DNA of 64,000 nt. Source: Actinoplanes xinjiangensis. Its GTDB lineage: Bacteria; Actinomycetota; Actinomycetes; Mycobacteriales; Micromonosporaceae. This document shows positions 25,718 through 33,502 of this stretch, piece by piece. Position numbers and translations under genes: made by a program. The notes under the pieces were generated by a model, which saw only the letters and a list, made by a program, of their open reading frames with translations, had not been told where the DNA came from and did no database searches. Each line of letters begins with the position of its first letter. The first letter of the stretch is position 1. Where the stretch lies: assembly GCF_003148685.1 (NCBI RefSeq), contig NZ_QGGR01000018.1, forward strand, positions 108,824 to 172,823, written 5' to 3'.

Positions 25718-26671
25718 TCAGTAGCGGCGGCCGGCGGCGGCGGGCAGCCCGTCGAGGACGGCGAGCACCTCGGCCGGGATCCGCACCGACGCGGCGGCCA
25801 GGTTGTCCCGGAGGTAGACCGGGTTCTTCGTACCGGGGATCGGCACCACGAACCGGCCCTGTGCGAGCACCCAGGCGAGCGCGAGCTGTGCCGGTGTCAC
25901 CCCCAGCAGACCGGCCTGCTCCCGGACCACGGCCGCGATCCGCTGGTTCTGCGCCATGGCGTCGGCCTGGAACCGGGGGTTGCCGTGCCGCCAGTCACCG
26001 GCCGGCAGATCGTCGGGGGAGGTGAACCGGCCGGCCAGGAATCCGCGGCCCAGCGGGGAGAACGGGATCAGCGCGATGCCCAGCTCCTCGGTCAGAGGCA
26101 GCACCCCGGCGAGCACATCGGGAGTCCACAGTGACAACTCGGACTGGACGCTGGTGACCGGGTGGAGGGCATGCGCCTCGCGGATCTGCGCCGGGTCCGC
26201 CTCGGACAGGCCGATCGCGCGTGCCTTGCCCGCCGCGACCAGCTCGGCCATCGCGCCCCACGTCTCGGCGAGCGGCACCGCCGGGTCGACCCGGTGCAGC
26301 TGGTAGAGGTCGACGTGATCGGTGCGCAGCCGCAGCAGGCTGGCGTCCAGGGCGGCGCGCAGGTGCTCCGGCCGGCCGTTGCGGTGCAGGTTGCGGGCAC
26401 CGTCGACGATCAGACCGCCCTTGGTGGCCAGCACCGCGTCGTCGCGCCGTCCGGCCAGCGCCCGGCCGACCAGGTATTCGTTGTCGAACGGCCCGTACAT
26501 GTCGGCGGTGTCGATCAGGGTGGCCCCGGAGTCGAGCGCCTCGTGGATCACCTTGATCGAGGTCGTCTCGTCACGGTTCTGCTCGTCGTAGACCCAGGAC
26601 ATGCCCATGCACCCGAGGCCGATCCGGCCCACCGTGGGTCCGTTCGTACCGAGCGTGGTGGTGTCGATCAC
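25718..26671 (-). CDS. Aldo/keto reductase
   Basis: A 317-aa NADPH-dependent oxidoreductase of the AKR superfamily (YghZ/Tas-like, cytosolic TIM barrel). The tetrad is intact: Asp54 and Tyr59 (IDTADMYGPF), Lys84 (LATKGGL), His126 (LYQLHRVDP). The cofactor-binding C-terminal motif is seen in VVPIPGTKNPVYLRDN. The GTG start at 26671 overlaps the stop of the FAD monooxygenase (GTGA), giving tight coupling. A longer in-frame reading continues upstream through the antisense of another frame of the monooxygenase gene, but that is not a real extension. It probably reduces a carbonyl intermediate of the operon's pathway. Confidence 0.92.
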   Translation of the reverse strand: MIDTTTLGTNGPTVGRIGLGCMGMSWVYDEQNRDETTSIKVIHEALDSGATLIDTADMYGPFDNEYLVGRALAGRRDDAVLATKGGLIVDGARNLHRNGRPEHLRAALDASLLRLRTDHVDLYQLHRVDPAVPLAETWGAMAELVAAGKARAIGLSEADPAQIREAHALHPVTSVQSELSLWTPDVLAGVLPLTEELGIALIPFSPLGRGFLAGRFTSPDDLPAGDWRHGNPRFQADAMAQNQRIAAVVREQAGLLGVTPAQLALAWVLAQGRFVVPIPGTKNPVYLRDNLAAASVRIPAEVLAVLDGLPAAAGRRY

Positions 26672-28236
26672 TGTTCTTCCTTTCCGGGCCGGGTCAGTGC
26701 GGCCAGATGGCGGGTGATGGCGGGCAGCGTGGGGTCGGTGTCGTGCACGGCGACGTAGTGGTCCGGGCGGATCAGGGTCACCGCGACCCGGCCCGCGGGC
26801 GTGCCGCCCGGCAGGTCTCCGGCCGGTTGCAGCAGCGTCCCGGCGCGGGCCCATCCGGAGATCAATCGGGGGTACGCCCGGAGCAGCCCGAAGAAGGCCG
26901 GCCCGGGGCGCGGGTCCACCCCGTCCGGAACGGTCACCAGCAGCGTGTAACGGTCGTCCGGCAGCACGTCGCGGATCGGCCGCCAGACCTCGCCGTCGGT
27001 GGAGACCGCGACGTTCGGGATCAGCGCGCCGTGCCGGACGGGTCGTCGGCCGCCGCGTGACTGCGGGGCGACGGCGGGACCGGCCGGGTACTCGTGGCGG
27101 GCGCCGGTCAGCCAGGGCACGTAGTGCCGGTCGAAGACGCCGGTCCGGGCCGCCGCGCTCGCCGCCAGGTCGCGGGCCGCCACCTGCCACGGCTTCTTGA
27201 GCAGCCAGGCCCGGGTCTGTGCCTCGGCCTGCCGGACCACCGACCGGGCCACCGCGGCGCGCTCCGGCTCGTAGGAGTCGAGGACCGTCGCCGGGAGGTC
27301 GCCGTGCCAGACCGCCGCCAGTTTCCACGCCAGGTTGTGTGCGTCGGTGACCCCGGTGTTCAGCCCCTGGCCGCCGGCCGGGCTGTGGATGTGCGCGGCG
27401 TCGCCGGCCAGGAAGACCCGCCCGTCGCGCGGCCGCTCCACGTGCCGGGCGTGGATCCGGAAGGCGGCGCTCCAGGACAGGTCGTGCAGGCGCAGACCAC
27501 CCGGGCCCCGCGCGTCGACCAGCTCCTGCAACAGCTCCAGGGTGACCTCGTCGGAGGTGAGGTCGCCGGGGGCCGCGGTGAACACCCGGTGCCGCCCGTT
27601 CGGCAGCGGGACCAGGACGAGCACGCCGCGCGGCGACAGGTAGTAGTGCACCGACGCGGGCTCGGACGCGCCCTCGACCGCGGTGTCGCCGAGCACGAAC
27701 GTCTGCGGATAGGTGGCTCCCGCGAAGTCCAGCCCGAGCAGGCCGCGGACCGTGCTGCCGGCGCCGTCGGCCCCGATCACATGACTGAACCGGTCGGTAC
27801 GCGTGCCACCGGCCGGCTCGCGCAGGGTGGCGGTCACGCCGTCCTCGTCCTGGACGAGCCCGGTGAGCGACGTCTGCCACTCCGGCTTGCCGCCGCGCTC
27901 GGCGAGAGTGGAGTGCAGCATCGCCTCCACGTCCGGCTGAATGATGATCTTCGGCCGGGTGGCGGCGCCGAACGGGATCCGGCAGACCGGACGGCCGTCC
28001 GACCAGTAGCGGAAGTCGGCGACGTCCTGCCCGTGCTCGGCGATGTGCCGCCCACCGCCCAGCCGCCGCAGCACCTCCAGGGTGCGCGGCCACACCAGCA
28101 GCGCCTTGCTGAACTCGCTGGGAGCCGAGGCGCGGTCGATCACCCGGACGTCGACACCGCGCCCGAGGAGGATCGCGGCGGCCGTGAGGCCGACCGGGCC
28201 GGCACCCACCACCAGGACCGGATGGCTCTCCGGCAT
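26668..28236 (-). CDS. FAD-dependent aromatic-type monooxygenase (PHBH family)
   Basis: A 522-aa single-component flavin hydroxylase. The FAD Rossmann motif is at the N-terminus (VVGAGPVGLTAAAILLGRG), the DG motif in VIGADGAGSTVRG, and the GD motif in VFLAGDAAHIHSPAGGQGLN; a thioredoxin-like C-terminal extension from about residue 390 is typical of the larger PHBH enzymes. They hydroxylate phenolic or polyketide substrates with NAD(P)H and O2, or inactivate drugs. ATG 28236 follows GAGGGG by 8 bases. It is the first gene of the operon with AKR, isochorismatase-like, marR and KAS III-like genes, and divergent from an MFS exporter, all behind MarR-type boxes. Confidence 0.92.
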   Translation of the reverse strand: MPESHPVLVVGAGPVGLTAAAILLGRGVDVRVIDRASAPSEFSKALLVWPRTLEVLRRLGGGRHIAEHGQDVADFRYWSDGRPVCRIPFGAATRPKIIIQPDVEAMLHSTLAERGGKPEWQTSLTGLVQDEDGVTATLREPAGGTRTDRFSHVIGADGAGSTVRGLLGLDFAGATYPQTFVLGDTAVEGASEPASVHYYLSPRGVLVLVPLPNGRHRVFTAAPGDLTSDEVTLELLQELVDARGPGGLRLHDLSWSAAFRIHARHVERPRDGRVFLAGDAAHIHSPAGGQGLNTGVTDAHNLAWKLAAVWHGDLPATVLDSYEPERAAVARSVVRQAEAQTRAWLLKKPWQVAARDLAASAAARTGVFDRHYVPWLTGARHEYPAGPAVAPQSRGGRRPVRHGALIPNVAVSTDGEVWRPIRDVLPDDRYTLLVTVPDGVDPRPGPAFFGLLRAYPRLISGWARAGTLLQPAGDLPGGTPAGRVAVTLIRPDHYVAVHDTDPTLPAITRHLAALTRPGKEEQ

Positions 28237-28282
28237 CGTTCCCACCCCTCATTGATCTCTGTTACACCGATGCCCTCGCATG

Positions 28283-28310
28283 AGCATAAGGGCTCTGATA
28301 CGCATCCTAA
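28283..28310 (-). promoter_or_regulatory. Promoter of the monooxygenase operon with MarR box
   Basis: Minus strand: -35 TTAGGA (28305-28310), 16-base spacer, -10 TATGCT (28283-28288). The plus-strand sequence CATAAGGGCTCTGATA (28285-28300) matches 13 of 16 bases of the perfect marR-upstream palindrome and fills the spacer. An overlapping 8-bp inverted repeat GGCTCTGA...TCAGAGCC spans 28291-28319. Confidence 0.55.
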
Positions 28311-28392
28311 GTCAGAGCCGCCGTCGGCGGGTACCTGGGCGACGCGGCGGACATTTGACAGCCCGGTCGAGAAGCGTCAGGATGCGACTGAG

Positions 28393-28408
28393 TATCAGAG
28401 TTCGAATA
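28393..28408 (+). promoter_or_regulatory. Third MarR-type box, upstream of MFS exporter
   Basis: TATCAGAGTTCGAATA matches 13 of 16 positions of TATCAGGGTTCTGATA. It lies 74-89 bases before the exporter ATG, a suitable position to repress it. Confidence 0.5.
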
Positions 28409-28481
28409 TGCGTCCGTGTTCTGAGCCGCCGGTCCGGCGGGCCGGACAGCGCATTCCCGCAGAGCAAGGAGCTCGCGTCCC

Positions 28482-30053
28482 ATGTCTGACAAGGGATCCG
28501 GCGCGTCCGTATCGCGCCCCACCCTCACCCTGATCACGGTCTGTGTGGCCGGTGGTCTGCTACCGCTCTCCCTCACCGGGTCGTCGATGGCGCTGCCCGG
28601 CATCAACGCCGATCTGGCGCCGTCGCTCGCCGCCCTCCAGTGGGTGGTCAACGCCTACAACCTGCTGTTCGCGAGCCTGATGCTGGCGGCCGGCTCGCTC
28701 GCCGACCGGCTCGGGCGGCGCCGGATGTTCGTGATCGGTTCGGTGTTGTTCGCCACTGCCTCCGCGGTCAGCGCGGCTGCCGGCCAGATCCTGGTGATCG
28801 ACGTGGCCCGCGCTCTCGCCGGTGTCGGCGCCGCAGCCGTGCTGACCAGTGGCAGCGCGATCCTGGCGCAGACGTTCCAGGGCCCGGCCCTGGGCAGGGC
28901 CTTCGGTGCGCTCGGCACCTCGTTCGGCTTCGGCCTGGCCTTCGGCCCGTTCCTGTCCGGCCTGCTGGTGTCGGTCGGTGGCTGGCGGACCGTGTTCGCC
29001 GCCCACGCCGCCGTCTCGGTGCTGGTCCTGCTGGTCAGCCGGCTGCTGCCGGAGTCCCGCGCGACGACCGCCGGCCGGGTGGACTGGCTCGGCACGATCA
29101 CCTTCTCCGGCAGCCTGCTCGCCTTCGTGCTGGCCGTCGTGCAGGCGCCGCGGATCGGCTGGACCGACCCGGTCACGCTGGTCCTCTTCGGGGTGTGCGT
29201 GCTGCTCATGGTGGCGTTCGTGGCCGCCGAGCGGCGTCAGCCGGCGCCGATGTTCGACCTGTCGCTGTTCCGGCAGTCCCGCTACGTGGCGGCCTGCCTG
29301 GTCCCGGTCGCCCTGGCCTTCGGCTTCGTGACCCTGCTCGTGCTGCTCCCGTCCTACCTGATCTCGGTCGACGGGGTGAGCGCCCAGCGGGCCGGCATCA
29401 CCCTGCTCCTGCTGACCGCGCCGACCCTGGTGATGCCGTCGATCGCCGGATACCTCTCCCGCTGGGTTCCGGCCCGCGTCCTGCTGGTGGTGACGCTGCT
29501 GCTGGTCGGTGGCGGCGCCGCCTGGCTCACGGTGATCGACCGTGGGGTCGGCGTGCTCACCATCGCCGGCCCACTGCTCACCATCGGCACCGGCATGGGC
29601 ATCTCGCTGGCGATCCTGGACGCCACCGCGGTCGGCAGCGTCGAGCCGGAGCGGGCCGGGATGGCGGCCGGCATGTTCAACACCATGCGGCTCTCCGGCG
29701 AGGTCGTCGCGATCGCCACGATGGGTTCGGTGCTCGCCGGCCTCACCACGTCGCGGCTGGCCGAGGGTATCGCTGCGTTCCAGCCGGACGGTGCGCCGTC
29801 GGCGTCCGAGGCGGCCGGCCAGATCGTGGCCGGTGACCTGGCGGCGGTCGCCGAACAGGTCGCCCCGCAGGCCCGGCCGGCGTTCGTCGACTTCGCGGCG
29901 GGCGCGTACTCGGACGGTTTCCACACCGCGCTCTGGGTGCTGGCGATCGTCACGGTGGTGGCCGCTCCGGTGATCGGCGTGCTGCTGCGCGATCGGAAGG
30001 CCGCGGCGCAGCCGGTCGAGCAGCCCGACCGCCGGCTCGACCCGGTGGCCTGA
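28482..30053 (+). CDS. MFS drug/metabolite exporter, DHA2 (EmrB/QacA) family
   Basis: A 523-aa inner-membrane proton antiporter with about 14 hydrophobic segments. MFS motif A is visible in LADRLGRRRMFVIG after TM2, and motif C-like glycine-rich sequence in LGTSFGFGLAFGPFLSGLL (TM5), the antiporter signature. The last 20 residues are charged and cytosolic. AAGGAG lies about 11 bases before the ATG. It is divergent from the flavin monooxygenase operon and shares its MarR-boxed regulatory region, so it probably exports the product, or the toxic inducer, of that operon. Confidence 0.92.
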   Translation: MSDKGSGASVSRPTLTLITVCVAGGLLPLSLTGSSMALPGINADLAPSLAALQWVVNAYNLLFASLMLAAGSLADRLGRRRMFVIGSVLFATASAVSAAAGQILVIDVARALAGVGAAAVLTSGSAILAQTFQGPALGRAFGALGTSFGFGLAFGPFLSGLLVSVGGWRTVFAAHAAVSVLVLLVSRLLPESRATTAGRVDWLGTITFSGSLLAFVLAVVQAPRIGWTDPVTLVLFGVCVLLMVAFVAAERRQPAPMFDLSLFRQSRYVAACLVPVALAFGFVTLLVLLPSYLISVDGVSAQRAGITLLLLTAPTLVMPSIAGYLSRWVPARVLLVVTLLLVGGGAAWLTVIDRGVGVLTIAGPLLTIGTGMGISLAILDATAVGSVEPERAGMAAGMFNTMRLSGEVVAIATMGSVLAGLTTSRLAEGIAAFQPDGAPSASEAAGQIVAGDLAAVAEQVAPQARPAFVDFAAGAYSDGFHTALWVLAIVTVVAAPVIGVLLRDRKAAAQPVEQPDRRLDPVA

Positions 30054-30068
30054 CGTTCCTCTCCCCGT

Positions 30069-30107
30069 GCGGTGCCCGGGTGCTCCTCAGGGGCGCCCGG
30101 GCACCGC
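30069..30107. terminator. Terminator hairpin between exporter and DUF2809 gene
   Basis: A perfect 12-bp stem (GCGGTGCCCGGG with its complement) and a 15-base loop. It overlaps the last codons of the convergent DUF2809 gene. Confidence 0.6.
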
Positions 30108-30485
30108 GGCCCGCAGGCGGTGCAGGAGAACCAGCGGGACGATGCCGAGCGGGTACCAGATCAGATCGACCGGATCGAAGGCGACACCGAGCACCAGGCG
30201 GGCCGCCAGACTGTCCGCGGACAGCGCCGCGGGGATCCCGGTGAGCTGGAAGAGTTCCGCGCCCCAGCACCAGGCCAGGGCGATCCCGCCGGCCGCGTAC
30301 GGTCCCCGGCGCGGCGCCAGGAAACGTACACCGGCCCAGGTCATCGAGGCGTAGAGGGCGGTGCCGGAGGACTGCTCCGCCCAGCTGCCGAGGGGTGCCA
30401 CCGCCCGGATCGCGAGGGCCGTCGCCAGGAAGCCGAGCGCGGCCCCGAGCATCGCGAGGCGGAACCGCCCGTAGCTGATCGACAT
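30087..30485 (-). CDS. DUF2809 family small membrane protein
   Basis: A protein of about 132 aa with four predicted membrane helices; family DUF2809 has no known function. Conserved-looking features are GTALYASMTWAGVRFL, CWGAELFQLTGIPA and the C-terminal FDPVDLIWYPLGIV. I place the start at ATG 30485 (MSISYGRF...) because the 18 residues of a longer reading (from 30539) look non-coding; neither start has a convincing ribosome site. It is convergent with the MFS exporter. Confidence 0.75.
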   Translation of the reverse strand: MSISYGRFRLAMLGAALGFLATALAIRAVAPLGSWAEQSSGTALYASMTWAGVRFLAPRRGPYAAGGIALAWCWGAELFQLTGIPAALSADSLAARLVLGVAFDPVDLIWYPLGIVPLVLLHRLRAAVPGRP

Positions 30486-30592
30486 GGCCGCGATGGTAGG
30501 CGGCGTACGGAAGCCGGCCGTGATCTCCGGCGACCCCACAACCCGCCGTCCGGCCGTGATCTCCGGCGGCGGCCGGAATGTGAACGGGCGGC

Positions 30593-30910
30593 TCAGTTGC
30601 GGTGGGCCGGGTACACCCGGCGCTGGTTGACCGGGATCCGCGGACCGTGCGCCGGATCCGTCTCCCGATGGGTGTACGGCCCGGCGGCGAGCCGGGCGGT
30701 CGCGACGCCGAGTGGCCGGCCGGTCTGCTCCGGATCACCCATCAGCCGCATGATCGACCGGGAGGCCTCGTCGTACCCGGTGCGGTATGCCCTGTCCCGT
30801 TCCACGCCGTGCCGGTGCCATTGATGGATCCGGCCGACCGCGTAACCGGTGGACATGACGATGGCCACGGTGAGGAGGAGGTACAGGAGGTGGTTGCCGG
30901 GTGCTGTCAT
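30593..30910 (-). CDS. Small one-TM protein, GR(I/F)HQW family (copy 1)
   Basis: A 105-aa protein not recognised as a known family. It has a single N-terminal TM helix (about 8-25) followed at once by the juxtamembrane motif GRIHQWHRHGVERDRAYRTGY, then a polar tail. The gene at 34269-34493 encodes a clear paralogue with the same TM plus motif (GRFHQW...DRDRSFREGY), so the motif is under selection. The start ATG overlaps the stop of a 19-codon leader ORF with a strong ribosome site (ATGA overlap), suggesting translational coupling. Function unknown. Confidence 0.7.
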   Translation of the reverse strand: MTAPGNHLLYLLLTVAIVMSTGYAVGRIHQWHRHGVERDRAYRTGYDEASRSIMRLMGDPEQTGRPLGVATARLAAGPYTHRETDPAHGPRIPVNQRRVYPAHRN

Positions 30911-30966
30911 GATCCACCTGCCGCGCCTCGACGAGGGAAACGTTCTGCCGCATTACCTTCTTTCAT
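30907..30966 (-). CDS. Candidate 19-aa leader peptide coupled to the one-TM protein gene
   Basis: The ORF encodes MKEGNAAERFPRRGAAGGS. It has an excellent ribosome site (AAGGAGGG, 6 bases before ATG), and its TGA overlaps the ATG of the 105-aa gene. It could be a coupling device or the true upstream gene of a two-gene unit. No amino-acid bias typical of attenuators is seen. Confidence 0.4.
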   Translation of the reverse strand: MKEGNAAERFPRRGAAGGS

Positions 30967-31163
30967 GACTTCCCTCCTTGGCGGTACGTTTTCCGGACAG
31001 CGGAATATCGGCGGATAAATGCGCCGTCGAAGGCCCCGGTAATTCATCTCTCAGGACGGAAAACTCGCGTTCGACGACGGCGGACGTCAGGCGTGTGTGC
31101 ACCGTTGCCGACAAAAGGAACGCCGGCGGATGACCGATCGGCCCAGTGTTCCCGTAGCCGCCC

Positions 31164-31628
31164 TCAGGGGTCTTCCGGCCGGGGCGTGAACCCGCCCGGA
31201 CCGGGTGGCCAGCCCGCTTCCAGACCGGTGACCACCTGATGCTGTGCCATGTCCAGATGGGTGGCGACCTCGGCGACGGTGGGGGAGCGCCGCAGGCACC
31301 GGAACAGCTCGCCCTCGGCCGCCACGACCGCCAGTTGCAGCGCCGTCAGCGGCCGGCCGCCCACCGACCGGCCGCGGATCCGCTCCCGGCGGTGACGGCG
31401 CAGGGCCCTGATGACCAGGGGTACCACCCGTTGGCAGAAATCCGGTCGATGGGCGCCCAGGCGGCGTTCGGCGTCCAGGATCGTGGTGACGGCCGCCTGG
31501 ACCATCTCCTCGTCACTTCCGCCGGCCGCGGTGAACCGCTCGGACAGTTGCTGCGCCAGTGGCCGCCAGCGTTCACGGGAGCCGGGATCGCCGCCGGATC
31601 GGGGGTCGGTGATGTCGGTTCTCCGCAC
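31164..31628 (-). CDS. Truncated SigB/SigF-like protein lacking region 4
   Basis: A 154-aa protein aligning with regions 2-3 of SigB/SigF-type sigma factors. WRPLAQQLSERF and FCQRVVPLVIRALRRHRRER correspond to PLAHRLATRY and FLGYVIPTVVGEIKRHFRDR of the complete sigma at 11.1 kb, and RSPTVAEVATHLDMAQHQVV corresponds to RSPTVADVASYLQVTEEAV. It stops 15 residues later, with no region 4. Residues for -10 recognition are poorly kept. It may be a decayed sigma gene or a regulator competing for core polymerase or an anti-sigma factor. The start GTG 31628 has AGGGAG 7 bases upstream; an in-frame ATG at 31703 has no ribosome site. Confidence 0.65.
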   Translation of the reverse strand: MRRTDITDPRSGGDPGSRERWRPLAQQLSERFTAAGGSDEEMVQAAVTTILDAERRLGAHRPDFCQRVVPLVIRALRRHRRERIRGRSVGGRPLTALQLAVVAAEGELFRCLRRSPTVAEVATHLDMAQHQVVTGLEAGWPPGPGGFTPRPEDP

Positions 31629-32042
31629 AGCTCGGCTCCCTGTGAGTTCGTGGATCTGCCATGGGACCGCACCACTACAACAGACGGACGGCGACGGGCG
31701 CATTCAGCGGTAAGCGTCGTTGTCCCCGCCGACTTTCGCCGGATGTCGGCCCGTCCGCATTAATCCCAACGACGTAGTCGATTCCTGATCGGCGACGGCC
31801 GACGAAGACGATCCGCCGCACGGCCGGGCCGGCCGCGCCGTTCGGCGGGGCGGGCCGAAGATCGGCGTTGTCTGCGGTCCGTGTGACGGAGACCGAACGG
31901 GTGAGAAACGGCCCGGGTTCATGCGAACGGGAGGCAGCTGATTTGCTTCCTTTGACCGTTTCAGAACGATTTAAAGCGAATCACCCGGTCGTGGCCGACG
32001 GGGCACCGTGTTCGGCCGCCTGATCCGAGAAAGGTTCCGCTG
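31629..32042. other. Intergenic region between divergent sigma-like and DivIVA-like genes
   Basis: About 414 bases with no convincing gene. The part 31930-31985 is AT-rich (TTTGACCGTTTC, then TTTAAAGCG) and probably holds the promoter of the DivIVA-like gene, but no standard spacing of -35 and -10 could be fixed. Confidence 0.35.
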
Positions 32043-32072
32043 ATGTCTCAGGACGAGGGGTGTCGGTCGTGA
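32043..32072 (+). CDS. Candidate 9-aa leader ORF upstream of DivIVA-like gene
   Basis: This short ORF reads MSQDEGCRS, has AAAGG 8 bases upstream, and its TGA overlaps the GTG start of the next gene (GTGA). It is the second such coupled mini-ORF in this 1-kb neighbourhood. It could simply be an incidental ORF. Confidence 0.35.
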   Translation: MSQDEGCRS

Positions 32073-32593
32073 TCACGGAGACCGGGGTGACGCTCCATCA
32101 GGCGCCGGGGGTGCAGCGGCCGGCACCCGGCCCCGAGCCGGCACCACCGGACCGGGCGATCGCGATCCTCGCGCTGGCCCAGCGCACCGCCGACGACCAC
32201 ATCGCCGAGGCGCGGGCCGAGGCCGAGCGGATCGTCGCGGAGGCACGCTCGTACGCCGGCCGGATCCGCGTCGAGGCCGACCGGCTCCTGTCCGACGCGC
32301 GGGCCGAGGCGGAACACGTCGTCTCCGGCGGCAGCGCCTACGCCGAGCAGCTGCGGCATCAGGCGCAGCAGCGTTACGAGGACGCTGTCGGCGGGCTGTC
32401 GATCAAACGGGAGGCGCTCCAGCGGCAGATCGAGAACCTGGCGGCCTTCGACCACGAGTACCGGCACCGGATCACGCTGTTCCTGCAGAGCCAGTTGCGG
32501 GCGCTCTGGGCCGAACAGCCGCAGGTCGTGGAGGTTCCCGGCGCCGAGGAGCAGGCCCCCGGCGGGCCCGTCGAGCTGGCCGGGCCGAGTTGA
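32069..32593 (+). CDS. Short DivIVA-like coiled-coil protein
   Basis: A 174-aa soluble protein dominated by a long Ala/Glu/Arg-rich coiled coil (about 35-135: AEARAEAERIVAEARSY, AEADRLLSDARAEAEH-type heptads), ending with the conserved-looking IENLAAFDHEYRHRITLFLQ segment. That segment resembles the C-terminal part of actinobacterial DivIVA/Wag31-family proteins, which mark cell poles and organise tip growth. The N-terminal membrane-curvature-sensing DivIVA domain is absent; a Pro-rich stretch (about 15-30) takes its place. The GTG 32069 follows GAGGGG by 8 bases. Its function cannot be fixed; it may be a partner or regulator of true DivIVA. Confidence 0.6.
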   Translation: MITETGVTLHQAPGVQRPAPGPEPAPPDRAIAILALAQRTADDHIAEARAEAERIVAEARSYAGRIRVEADRLLSDARAEAEHVVSGGSAYAEQLRHQAQQRYEDAVGGLSIKREALQRQIENLAAFDHEYRHRITLFLQSQLRALWAEQPQVVEVPGAEEQAPGGPVELAGPS

Positions 32594-32625
32594 GTCGGCA
32601 CCGGCGGCCGATCGCCGGGCGGTCC

Positions 32626-32940
32626 TCACTCGCGGCGGGTACGCAGGCGCCGCTGGCGCTGAAGATCGATCTCCCGCCAGTCGTCCGGGATCTGATCGAT
32701 GAAGAACCGCTGGACCGGGGAGAGGCCGCCGGCCGCCGCGAGCAGCTTCTGCATCCGGATCCACCGGCGGGTGTCGGTACGTGCGCGCTGCACCCGGGCA
32801 CGAGCGACCGGATCGGAGGGGTCGCTGTACGGCTGGTCGCTCTCCAGCAGCGCGAGCGCCGCCTTGTAGGCCGCACGCCAGCGGGTCGGCAGGGTGGTGT
32901 CGATCTTTTCCACGAGTCGAGTCCTTGCTCTAGTACCCAT
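32626..32940 (-). CDS. Hypothetical protein (104 aa)
   Basis: Not recognised. A small basic, helical protein containing TRWRAAYKAALALLESD, ARTDTRRWIRMQKLLAAAGG and LSPVQRFFIDQIPDDWREIDL. There are no membrane segments, signal peptide or cysteines. An alternative GTG start at 32913 lies just after AAGGA and would shorten it by nine residues. It is convergent with the DivIVA-like gene. Codon use (G/C at third positions) supports it as a real gene. Confidence 0.55.
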   Translation of the reverse strand: MGTRARTRLVEKIDTTLPTRWRAAYKAALALLESDQPYSDPSDPVARARVQRARTDTRRWIRMQKLLAAAGGLSPVQRFFIDQIPDDWREIDLQRQRRLRTRRE

Positions 32941-33502
32941 CCGGTCCCTCGGCCCTTACCCCGGGTGCGGGGTGGTCGCCCCTGTCAGGTGCCGGCCGTG
33001 TCGAGGCGGCCCCTCGGACCTTTGTGCATGGGACACAACCTGCCAGAAATGTCGGCCTGCATCAGGAACGTCTATTCTCGGCGCCGCGGGCGCGACTATC
33101 AGGGGAACCGCCCTCGTACAAGGTGCCGAAATACCCTTGTGGGAACTATTTCGAGGGAGAACCGACGCGGATCAGGCCACTTGCGGCCACCTGCCCGTCG
33201 TGATTTCGATGCCCCGGGGTGTCCGGACGGTGGATCCATGGCCCGGTGATGAGCCAGCAGGTACCGGCCGGGTGCACTACGTCATTGAGGTGACCGGCGG
33301 TTATGTGTCGCGACATTCGCCGGCCCCGTTTCGTCCATGGTGAGTCCTTTTCGTGTTCCGGCTCGACCGGGGGTCCACTGAACGGCCATCCACCGGCGGC
33401 CTGTCCGGCGTCCGGCGATATCCGCCCGTTCGACATCCGGCGTGGCGGAATTCGGGTTCTCCATCGCGAAAGGCACCAGCAAGCCCGTCGGAAGGAATTG
33501 CG
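32941..33502. other. 562-base intergenic region
   Basis: No convincing gene was seen on either strand. It holds a 6-bp inverted repeat ACAAGG...CCTTGT (33118-33140) and an AT-richer segment (33060-33150) that could contain a promoter. GAAGGA (33491-33496) is the ribosome site of the next gene. Several reading frames are open here, but their codon use is not that of the neighbours. Confidence 0.35.

Noticed and set aside
25718..28252. An 844-codon open frame suggesting a fusion of a novel N-terminal domain with the aldo/keto reductase
   Set aside because: The upstream 527 codons lie in an alternative frame of the FAD monooxygenase gene on the same strand; their composition (Arg/Gly/Pro-rich) is that of a shadow frame, and a GTGA overlap marks the real reductase start.
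32894..33343. A 149-codon plus-strand frame in the intergenic region 32941-33502
   Set aside because: It starts inside the antisense of the hypothetical gene, has no ribosome site, and its codon use and Cys/Pro pattern are unlike neighbouring genes.
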